Source of the DNA: Halieaceae bacterium
GTDB lineage: Bacteria > Pseudomonadota > Gammaproteobacteria > Pseudomonadales > Halieaceae
Assembly: GCA_018666295.1 (NCBI GenBank)
Contig: JABIZW010000165.1
Span: forward strand, 1-6,443
Direction of reading: 5' to 3'
DNA length: 6,443 bases
Shown here: piece by piece, positions 1-5,714 of the stretch
Numbering within the stretch: position 1 is the first letter of the stretch
Layout: every line of letters starts with the position of its first letter
Program-made: the position numbers and the translations under genes
The notes under the pieces: model-generated
The model's database searches: none
What the model saw: the letters and a program-made list of their open reading frames with translations, nothing else
What the model was told of the DNA's origin: nothing

Positions 1-1
1 A

Positions 2-817
2 TTGCCCGCGCAGCTGAAAGAGCTCAGCTTGATGAAGCGGGGTTTAATTATGATCGTGGGGGCAACGGGCTCGGGTAAGTCAACCACGCTCGCGTCAATG
101 GTCGATTATCGAAATCGGCACCGGCGAGACCACATCATCACGGTTGAAGACCCGATTGAATATGTTCACCAACATCAACAATCGATCATCAGTCAGCGCG
201 AAGTCGGTGTGGACACCGAATCGTTTGAGGTGGCGTTGAAGACGGCATTACGACAAGCCCCCAATGTCATTATGATCGGCGAGGTTCGCGACGCCGAGAC
301 TATGAAAATCGCCCTTTCTTATGCGGAGACAGGCCACCTGTGCTTGTGCACGCTTCATGCGGGCGGGGCAAAGCAAGCGCTTGAACGAATACAGAGCTTC
401 TTCCCAGAGGAGCATATTCGGCGATTGTGGATGGACCTGTCGATTAATTTACGCGCCGTTGTTGCGCAACAACTGCTGCCAAGGCGCGATGAGCGTGGCC
501 GCACGGCGATCGTAGAGCTCTTGCTGTCGACGCTACTGATGCAAGAGCACATACGCGCCGGTGACGTGGAAAAAATTACCGATCTGATTAAGCGCTCGTC
601 AAAGCATGGCATGCAGACCTTTGACCAGGCCCTTTTGGCCGCGTTCAAACAGGGGTTGATCACAGTAGAGCAAGCCCTGAGAGCGGCCGAGTCCGAGAAC
701 GATGTGCGCTTGGCGATTAAACTTGAGACACCCAGTCGCGGAGCGGATGGAAGAACGAGCCTTGAGGTTGAGACTCCTGACGGCAGCTTTGTCGATAAAT
801 GGTGGTTGGATCGTTAA
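2..817 (+). CDS. pilU: Type IV pilus retraction ATPase PilU, partial (5' end outside window)
   Basis: PilU is a cytoplasmic hexameric ATPase of the PilT/VirB11-like secretion ATPase family. It works with PilT at the base of the type IV pilus to depolymerise pilin and power twitching motility. The visible 271 residues hold the whole C-terminal RecA-like domain: Walker A GATGSGKS (fragment residues 20-27), the Asp box around VEDPIEYVH (48-56), Walker B with IGEVRD (92-97) and the His box around TLHAGG (117-122). HQHQ, QREVG.DT and LRQAP match PilU rather than PilT, as does the tail after the last helix with an SLEV motif near residue 253. PilU is about 380 residues, so roughly 110 N-terminal residues (the PAS-like domain) lie left of the window. 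The frame is open to the edge; the TTG at base 2 is not the real start. The His box reads HAGGAKQA where PilU usually has HANNANQA. The stop overlaps that of ruvX on the other strand. Family identity is secure; PilU over PilT is very likely. Confidence 0.95.
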   Translation: MPAQLKELSLMKRGLIMIVGATGSGKSTTLASMVDYRNRHRRDHIITVEDPIEYVHQHQQSIISQREVGVDTESFEVALKTALRQAPNVIMIGEVRDAETMKIALSYAETGHLCLCTLHAGGAKQALERIQSFFPEEHIRRLWMDLSINLRAVVAQQLLPRRDERGRTAIVELLLSTLLMQEHIRAGDVEKITDLIKRSSKHGMQTFDQALLAAFKQGLITVEQALRAAESENDVRLAIKLETPSRGADGRTSLEVETPDGSFVDKWWLDR

Positions 818-1236
818 GTGTCGGAGGTCAAGTAGCTCTCTAGGATAATCGCCGCAGCGAGATCATCAATCGGTGCCGTTGCGTAGTCGCCCCTGTGCCC
901 TGCCTCTTTGGCGCGTATTTTTGCCTCTTTGGAGCTAAAGCGCTCGTCGTGAAGCTCGACTCGAAGCTGAAAGCGACCTTCGAGCTGACGTGCAAATCGA
1001 GCGGCTTTTTCTGACAAGTCAGTACTTTCACCGCCCTCGCTAATTGGGTTTCCAACAATAATCGCATTAGGCAGCCATTCGTTAACAAGCGCGCCTACTT
1101 TGTCCCAATTTGGCTTGCCCTGCTGGGCGCCCAATACGACAAGCGGTCTTGCCTCCTTTGTCAGGGTATTACCGACGGCGACACCAATGTTGGAAAGTCC
1201 GAAATCGAAGCAAAGTAGTGTCGACACTTTGGTCAC
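814..1236 (-). CDS. ruvX: RuvX/YqgF family RNase H-fold nuclease
   Basis: This is a 140-residue YqgF/RuvX protein, the usual length for the family (E. coli about 138). Members have an RNase H-like fold and are implicated in pre-16S rRNA 5'-end processing and, in some species, Holliday junction resolution; they act in the cytoplasm. Visible signatures are the first catalytic strand CFDFG with D11 followed by IGVAVG (17-22), IIVGNP (59-64), HDER (96-99) followed by two Ser and an Ala-rich helix start, and IDDLAAAIILESYL (123-136), whose D124 lines up with the C-terminal acidic residue. The start is GTG, placed directly after the yqgE stop (TAAGTG) with no strong Shine-Dalgarno, so translation is probably coupled to yqgE. 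An in-frame GTG three codons later is possible but less likely. The 3' end overlaps pilU by four bases. As I recall, yqgE-ruvX adjacency is common in gammaproteobacteria. Confidence 0.94.
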   Translation of the reverse strand: MTKVSTLLCFDFGLSNIGVAVGNTLTKEARPLVVLGAQQGKPNWDKVGALVNEWLPNAIIVGNPISEGGESTDLSEKAARFARQLEGRFQLRVELHDERFSSKEAKIRAKEAGHRGDYATAPIDDLAAAIILESYLTSDT

Positions 1237-1806
1237 TTAGCTGTGCCCGGCCTGTTGAGAGAGCAGCCGAATGTCGATCCCCAGTAATTTACCGGCTGAC
1301 GCCGATTTTTCATCGGTAGGGGTCTCGAAAAGAACAGTCGTATCGGCATCAATAGTGAGCCAACTGTTTTCAGCAATCTCTTGCTCAAGTTGTCCCGCAG
1401 ACCATCCGGCGTAGCCCAGTGCCACCAGGTGATGATCAGGACCTTCTCCACGGGCGATGTCTGCGAGCACGTCTTTCGATGTGGTTAGCCACACGTCTTG
1501 ATTGACCTTGAGCGTGGCGTCGTAGCTGATTCCAGGTGAGTGAAGAACAAAACCGCGATCAACTTTAATAGGGCCCCCGGCCATGACGGAAACTTCATCG
1601 TGACTCAGTAGCGGTTGAATATTAAGGTGCTCGAAAACATCAGCAAGCTGCAGATCTAGAGGCTTGTTGATCACAATACCCATTGCGCCGGCTTCCCCGT
1701 GTTCACACACGTAGGTCACGGTGCCTTTAAAAAAACCAGATTCAATGACCGGTGTTGCGATCAAGAAATAGCCTTTCAATGAATCTGTAGTGCGCTGCAC
1801 GTCCAT
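1237..1806 (-). CDS. yqgE: UPF0301/DUF179 protein YqgE (AlgH-like)
   Basis: This 189-residue protein belongs to the UPF0301 (DUF179) family, close to the 187 residues of E. coli YqgE. The biochemical role is unresolved; the Pseudomonas homologue is named AlgH from alginate regulation work. Family motifs are in order: GYFLIATP (12-19), YVCEH followed by GAMGIVINKPL (40-50), GGPI then GFVLHS (77-90), GYAGW..GQLEQEI (131-144) with ENSWL (146-150), and LLGIDIRLLS (174-183). There is no signal peptide or membrane segment, so it should be cytoplasmic. The ATG at 1804-1806 puts the conserved GYFLIATP block at residue 12, as expected. The Shine-Dalgarno is weak: an AGG lies about 12 bases upstream in an A/T-rich leader. 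It sits 19 bases after the tonB-like gene and abuts ruvX, fitting co-transcription. Identity is secure; function is not. Confidence 0.95.
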   Translation of the reverse strand: MDVQRTTDSLKGYFLIATPVIESGFFKGTVTYVCEHGEAGAMGIVINKPLDLQLADVFEHLNIQPLLSHDEVSVMAGGPIKVDRGFVLHSPGISYDATLKVNQDVWLTTSKDVLADIARGEGPDHHLVALGYAGWSAGQLEQEIAENSWLTIDADTTVLFETPTDEKSASAGKLLGIDIRLLSQQAGHS

Positions 1807-1825
1807 AACTTTTAATTTGCCTGGT

Positions 1826-2518
1826 TTAGGGGCGGAACTGCCAAGTTCTCACGATCTCTAGTTTATCGACTTGTGCACTCAATGCGGGTGGAAATGCAGG
1901 ATAAGGTGCCGCATCTCGAACCGTTTTTACAGCGGCACGATCTAAGTGTGGGAATCCTGATGAGTCGAGTACCTGGACATTGAGCAAGATGCCAAATTTG
2001 TCGACAACCGTGAGGAGACGCACATCACCGCGCGCATTGCCGACACCATTAAGGGCTGCATTACCAAATTGTTCCACGCGAGTGACCCATTGCCGCAGGT
2101 AGTTAGCGTCCAGTGCGCGACGAGCGGCGACACTTCCTAGGCGCGTACTTTGTGCCTGATCCTGTTGCATTTGCGATAGTTCGCCCTGTAAGCGCTCAAC
2201 CTCAGCAGCAAGTGTCGACGCATCTGACGTATCGACGGGTTCGGACCGCATTAGTGCAAGCGTAGCTGAGGCTTGCTTCTCTGAAAATGTGCTGGCAAGT
2301 TCGCCGGGACGCGATAACTGATTATCGCTTGCAATGTGTTGGGTGTCTGTTGGCGATTGCTGACTCGGCGTGAGAATAACGGTGACGGCCGTAGATTGCT
2401 GTGACAGTGCCGCACCGATTAGTGTTGTTGAGAGGACCACTGCGACTGCGGTATGAAGCACTACCGAGATACTGGCCGCGAGTGGCATATTGCCTAAAAC
2501 GCCGTATTCAGATTGCAC
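1826..2518 (-). CDS. tonB3: TonB-family energy transducer, TonB3-like
   Basis: This is a 230-residue inner-membrane protein with TonB architecture: a short cytoplasmic N-terminus, one transmembrane helix at about residues 12-37, a periplasmic linker, and a TonB C-terminal domain at about 139-230. The helix carries SVVLH (18-22), matching the SxxxH motif of TonB that couples to ExbB/ExbD. The C-terminal domain begins YLRQWV and continues with GDVRLL, VQVLDSSGFP and a final VRTWQF strand. The linker is rich in Q, S, T and A, has a possible short coiled coil at 104-124 (AEVERLQGELSQMQQDQ), and lacks the usual Pro/Lys/Glu repeats. The GTG start at 2516-2518 overlaps gshB by 11 bases and has GGAG just upstream; an ATG at 2486-2488 (M11) is an alternative that keeps the helix. 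The place between gshB and yqgE is the same as P. aeruginosa tonB3 (PA0406), needed there for twitching motility. Orthology is inferred from context and domains; TonB-family membership is firmer than the symbol. Confidence 0.83.
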   Translation of the reverse strand: MQSEYGVLGNMPLAASISVVLHTAVAVVLSTTLIGAALSQQSTAVTVILTPSQQSPTDTQHIASDNQLSRPGELASTFSEKQASATLALMRSEPVDTSDASTLAAEVERLQGELSQMQQDQAQSTRLGSVAARRALDANYLRQWVTRVEQFGNAALNGVGNARGDVRLLTVVDKFGILLNVQVLDSSGFPHLDRAAVKTVRDAAPYPAFPPALSAQVDKLEIVRTWQFRP

Positions 2519-3470
2519 GGTGCTCCGCTACCTCATGTTCAATACACGCAATCAGTTTTTCGCCAATCTGCGTATTCTCAGCGCGATCAATTTCGCGCAT
2601 GCACGTGGGACTTGTGACATTGATTTCGGTGAGGTAGTCACCAATAACGTCAAGACCGACGAACAATAGCCCCTTTTCTTTTAATGCAGGACCCACCTGT
2701 TCAGCAATCCATCGGTCACGATTTGACAGGGCTTGAACGACACCAGACCCGCCCGCCGCAAGATTTCCACGGTTCTCCCCTGCCATTGGCAATCGTGCCA
2801 AACAGAAGGGTATTGGCTCACCGTTGATCATTAGGATACGTTTATCGCCGTCCTTGATCTCGGGCAAATAGCGCTGCGCCATAATCGTCTCGCCACCATT
2901 TTTGGTCAGTGTCTCTAGTATGACGTTAAGGTTTGGATCCCCACGGCTCACCCTAAAAATGGATTGTCCACCCATGCCGTCCAGAGGCTTATAAATCACA
3001 TCCTCATGCGTTTTATGAAACGCTTTGAGTGCCGCCGGATCCCGTGAAACCAATAGCGGTGGGCAGCATTGAGGGAACTGAGTTGCAAACAGTTTTTCGT
3101 TGCAGTCGCGCAGGCTCGCACAGCGATTGACGATCAATGTGCCTTGGCGTTCCGCGTTCTCTAGCAGTTGTGTTGTGTAGAAAAACTCCATGTCAAACGG
3201 AGGATCTTTTCTCATCAGCACGACGTCGAGCTCTGATAAGGGCGCGCTGTAGCGCTCACCTAAGGCAAACCAATCCGTGTCGCTGTCGTAAACGTTAAGT
3301 GGACGCAGTGAGGCAATTGTTTCGCCATTCTGAACAGATAAATCCGACTGCTCTAAGTATGTCAGGCGATGCCCTGCTGCGCTCGCAACTCTCAATAACC
3401 CAAGCGTCGTGTCTTTTGTCGTATTGATGGACGAGATTGGATCCATCAGGACCCCAATGCTCAAAGCCAT
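2508..3470 (-). CDS. gshB: Glutathione synthetase
   Basis: GshB is a cytoplasmic ATP-grasp ligase that joins gamma-glutamylcysteine and glycine, with ATP hydrolysis, to complete glutathione synthesis. The 320 residues match the family length (E. coli about 316). Recognisable blocks are VLMDP near the N-terminus (7-11), MRKDPPFDMEF (86-96), NRCASLRDCNEKLF (115-128), the ATP-grasp loop KPLDGMGG (161-168), MAQRYLP followed by DGDKR (197-211), ENRGNLAAGG (232-241), GLDVIGD (272-278) and the metal/ATP-binding TEINVTSPTC (281-290). The ATG at 3468-3470 has GAGG about ten bases upstream and puts the first beta strand at the expected place. It follows rsmE after 64 bases, the longest gap in the window, and that gap contains a weak promoter-like sequence. 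Its 3' end overlaps the start of the tonB-like gene, suggesting coupling. Identity is very secure. Confidence 0.98.
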   Translation of the reverse strand: MALSIGVLMDPISSINTTKDTTLGLLRVASAAGHRLTYLEQSDLSVQNGETIASLRPLNVYDSDTDWFALGERYSAPLSELDVVLMRKDPPFDMEFFYTTQLLENAERQGTLIVNRCASLRDCNEKLFATQFPQCCPPLLVSRDPAALKAFHKTHEDVIYKPLDGMGGQSIFRVSRGDPNLNVILETLTKNGGETIMAQRYLPEIKDGDKRILMINGEPIPFCLARLPMAGENRGNLAAGGSGVVQALSNRDRWIAEQVGPALKEKGLLFVGLDVIGDYLTEINVTSPTCMREIDRAENTQIGEKLIACIEHEVAEHRAI

Positions 3471-3502
3471 ATCAGCCGAACCTCACGTGTTTGTTTAACT
3501 CC

Positions 3503-3538
3503 AACCGCGATTCTGAGTCTCGCGGGCCATGGGTTCAA
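3503..3538 (-). promoter_or_regulatory. Weak promoter-like sequence with dyad, upstream of gshB
   Basis: On the - strand TTGAAC (3533-3538, 4 of 6 to the sigma70 -35 consensus) is followed after 17 bases by CAGAAT (3510-3515, 4 of 6 to the -10 consensus). A start near 3503 would leave a leader of about 33 bases before the gshB ATG. A perfect six-base inverted repeat, CCGCGA and TCGCGG (3505-3510 and 3520-3525, nine-base centre), overlaps the -10 position. It is not followed by a T run, so it does not look like a terminator. The -35 overlaps the rsmE stop codon. Both hexamers are weak, so this may be chance; it is the only promoter-like candidate in a gap long enough to hold one. Confidence 0.22.
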
Positions 3539-4263
3539 GACTTTATGTCGCCCCATCGGGCACCGATCACGCTGAGCGCCACCAGAGGCGCTGTTTCCGT
3601 TCGAAGCACTCGAGGGCCTAGGCGCAGCGCACAAAATCCAAATTGAGAAGCGAGTCTCAGCTCCTCACTTGTGAACCCGCCTTCGGGTCCGATCAAGACG
3701 GCCACGCTCTCAGGCGTGGTCGACGTTTCCTCGCTGTCAACTGACGGGTCTAATAGGTACTTGCAATCAGCCTCCACGCCAGCCACCCAAGAATCGAGCG
3801 GCGCGGGTGAAACAACCTCAGGAATGACCGCGCGTCCGCTCTGTTCACACGCACTGATCACCACTTGCTGCCAATGCGCTCGCTTTTTTAACCAGCGCTC
3901 TGGTGAGAGTCGAACGTCGACTCGCTGACTTAAGATGGGAACAATTGACGTGACACCCAGCTCGGTCGCTTTTTTGATAGCCCAGTCGAATCGATCGCCT
4001 TTCGATACTGCGAGCGCGAGGCAGGTGTGGAGTGTTGATTCTGTGTGTAGGCGTTTGACCGACGTAATATTGACCGTGACTTGCTGTTTGCTTACGGCGT
4101 CAACGTGGCCTGAATAATCGTGCCCATCGCCATTAAACACACTGACTTGTGTGCCCACGCTGACCCTGAGCACTCGCGCCAGGTGATGGCTTGCATGCTC
4201 GTCGAGCCCACACACCTGTCCTGAGGTGAGTGGTGACGAAGAATAAACTCGGTAGCTGCGCAT
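3535..4263 (-). CDS. rsmE: 16S rRNA (uracil-1498-N3)-methyltransferase RsmE
   Basis: RsmE uses SAM to methylate N3 of U1498 in 16S rRNA in the assembled small subunit. The 242-residue length fits (E. coli about 243). It has an N-terminal PUA-like RNA-binding part with HHLARVLRV (26-34) and FNGDG (43-47), followed by a SPOUT-class methyltransferase domain: SKGDR..WAIKKATELGV (87-104), SACEQSGR (137-144), IGPEGGFT (191-198) and LGPRVLRTETA (215-225). The last two blocks form the trefoil-knot SAM site. The ATG at 4261-4263 has no clear Shine-Dalgarno; the leader is A/T-rich. Since this enzyme releases S-adenosylhomocysteine, its place 33 bases behind ahcY and just before gshB is metabolically tidy, although rsmE-gshB adjacency is also known in E. 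coli. Identity is very secure. Confidence 0.97.
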   Translation of the reverse strand: MRSYRVYSSSPLTSGQVCGLDEHASHHLARVLRVSVGTQVSVFNGDGHDYSGHVDAVSKQQVTVNITSVKRLHTESTLHTCLALAVSKGDRFDWAIKKATELGVTSIVPILSQRVDVRLSPERWLKKRAHWQQVVISACEQSGRAVIPEVVSPAPLDSWVAGVEADCKYLLDPSVDSEETSTTPESVAVLIGPEGGFTSEELRLASQFGFCALRLGPRVLRTETAPLVALSVIGARWGDIKS

Positions 4264-4296
4264 ATTGCTATGTTAACAGCTACCGAGAATCGTATT

Positions 4297-5688
4297 TCAA
4301 TACTTGTAACTGTCGTTTTTGAACGGACCATCGACGTCAACGCCAATGTAATCGCCCTGCTGCGAGGTGAGTTTGGTCATGACGCCCGCAAAGCCCTCGA
4401 CCATCAATGCAGCGACTTGCTCATCGAGGTGCTTAGGGAGCACGTCAACCGAAATAGCGGCTTGTTTTTGGTCAGCAGGTAAATCAGCAAAACGTTTGGC
4501 GTACAGGTGGATTTGTGCCAGCACTTGGTTTGCAAATGAGCCATCCATGATGCGCGACGGGTGACCGGTTGCATTACCAAGGTTCACCAAGCGCCCCTCA
4601 GCCAAAAGGAGGAGGTAATCGTTGGTGTCGCGGTCGCGGATAACTTTGTGGACCTGCGGTTTAACCTCTTCCCATTCCCAATTTTCACGCATGTACGCGG
4701 TGTCGATTTCGTTGTCAAAGTGACCAATATTGCAAACAACGGCGCCCACTTTCAGCGCGCGGAGCATCGCAGCATTGCAGACGTCGAAGTTACCCGTAGC
4801 AGAACAAAGTATATCTGTTTGGCCGAGCAGATCGGTGTTAATGCAAGCATCGGTGCCGTCATTGACGCCATTAATGAAGGGTGACACTACTTCGTATCCG
4901 TCCATACAGGCCTGCATTGCACAGATCGGATCACATTCGGTAACGCGCACGATCATGCCTTCTTGACGAAGCGATTGTGCAGAGCCCTTACCAACATCGC
5001 CATAGCCCAGCACTAGAGCGCGTTTTCCTGCGAGCAAATGATCGAGGCCTCGCTTGATGGCGTCGTTGAGACTGTGACGACAGCCGTACTTGTTGTCGTT
5101 CTTTGATTTGGTCACCGCATCGTTAACGTTAATGGCGGGGATTTTCAAAGAGCCGTCTGCGAGCATGTCGTAGAGGCGATGAACGCCCGTTGTAGTCTCT
5201 TCAGTAACACCGTGAATCCGGTCGAGCATTTCTGGGTACTTGTCATGCAACATGGACGTTAGATCACCACCGTCGTCGAGAATCATGTTGGCTTCCCAAG
5301 GCTTACCGTCTTTGAGAATTGTTTGTTCAATGCACCACTCGTACTCAGGCTCGGTCTCGCCTTTCCAAGCAAAGACGGGAACGCCCCGCGCGGCAATTGC
5401 CGCCGCCGCATGGTCTTGCGTTGAGAAAATGTTGCAGCTTGACCAGCGGACTTCGGCACCCAAATCGACCAACGTCTCGATTAAAACGCCGGTTTGAATC
5501 GTCATGTGGATGCAGCCGAGAATTTTAGCACCTGCAAGGGGCTGCTCATCGCGCAGGCGCGCTCTGAGCGTCATCAGCGCGGGCATTTCGCTCTCTGCGA
5601 TATCTAGTTCTCGTCGACCCCACTCAGCAAGCGTAATGTCGGCGACTTTATAATCTGAAAATGTTGCTAGATCGATGGCGGTTGTCAT
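4297..5688 (-). CDS. ahcY: Adenosylhomocysteinase (S-adenosyl-L-homocysteine hydrolase)
   Basis: AhcY reversibly cleaves S-adenosylhomocysteine to homocysteine and adenosine with tightly bound NAD, relieving inhibition of methyltransferases. The 463 residues fit the long bacterial form with inserts compared with the human enzyme (432). Motifs in order: HMTIQTGVLIETL (61-73), RWSSCNIFSTQDHAAAAIA (81-99), LDDGGD (137-142), EETTTGVH (163-170), VTKSKNDN (192-199) with K194, D198 and N199 aligning to human K186, D190 and N191, C203 aligning to C195, the Rossmann loop GYGDVGKG (228-235), CNIGHFDNEID (319-329), LLAEGRLVNLGNATGHPS (361-378), and the C-terminal GPF..D.YKY, whose Lys and Tyr reach the partner subunit's NAD. 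KSKNDNKYGCRHS is the Pseudomonas-type sequence. The ATG at 5686-5688 has a full AGGAGG five bases upstream. Having AhcY means this lineage need not use the Pfs/LuxS route. It directly follows metK, so SAM synthesis and by-product removal are linked. Confidence 0.98.
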   Translation of the reverse strand: MTTAIDLATFSDYKVADITLAEWGRRELDIAESEMPALMTLRARLRDEQPLAGAKILGCIHMTIQTGVLIETLVDLGAEVRWSSCNIFSTQDHAAAAIAARGVPVFAWKGETEPEYEWCIEQTILKDGKPWEANMILDDGGDLTSMLHDKYPEMLDRIHGVTEETTTGVHRLYDMLADGSLKIPAINVNDAVTKSKNDNKYGCRHSLNDAIKRGLDHLLAGKRALVLGYGDVGKGSAQSLRQEGMIVRVTECDPICAMQACMDGYEVVSPFINGVNDGTDACINTDLLGQTDILCSATGNFDVCNAAMLRALKVGAVVCNIGHFDNEIDTAYMRENWEWEEVKPQVHKVIRDRDTNDYLLLLAEGRLVNLGNATGHPSRIMDGSFANQVLAQIHLYAKRFADLPADQKQAAISVDVLPKHLDEQVAALMVEGFAGVMTKLTSQQGDYIGVDVDGPFKNDSYKY

Positions 5689-5693
5689 GGCAG

Positions 5694-5699
5694 CCTCCT
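5694..5699 (-). promoter_or_regulatory. Strong ribosome binding site of ahcY, inside a small hairpin
   Basis: On the - strand the sequence is AGGAGG, a complete Shine-Dalgarno, five bases before the ahcY ATG. It fixes the start and is the strongest ribosome binding site in the window. It lies in an imperfect inverted repeat (5689-5706): GGAAGCC, loop AGGA, GGCTGCC, with one A/G mismatch. Half the Shine-Dalgarno is in the loop and half in the 3' arm, which ends right at the ATG. The site is seen in the sequence; any regulatory effect of the fold is inference. Confidence 0.75.
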
Positions 5700-5714
5700 G
5701 GCTTCCTGTTGTAC

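Noticed and set aside
1807..1825. Promoter or terminator between the tonB-like gene and yqgE
   Set aside because: Nineteen A/T-rich bases with no inverted repeat and no hexamer pair; it can only serve as the yqgE leader.
3675..3688. Hairpin ACCCG-CCTT-CGGGT resembling a terminator stem
   Set aside because: It lies in the codons for the conserved GPEGG loop of RsmE and has no T run after it; codon choice explains it.
4264..4303. Possible rsmE promoter (TTGAAA at 4295-4300, 5 of 6 to -35) and the dyad GTATTTCAATAC at 4292-4303
   Set aside because: No acceptable -10 lies 16-18 bases downstream, and the dyad is short, A/T-rich and overlaps the ahcY stop codon. Chance is a sufficient explanation without conservation data.
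4561..4884. A 107-codon open frame on the + strand opposite ahcY, with other + strand frames across 3671-5528
   Set aside because: They lie wholly opposite well-conserved ahcY and rsmE codons, show no family motifs and have no convincing ribosome binding sites; they are antisense shadows of real genes.
5689..5714. SAH or SAM riboswitch between metK and ahcY
   Set aside because: The gap is only 26 bases, too short for a known riboswitch of these classes. One upstream of metK cannot be excluded because that region is outside the window.
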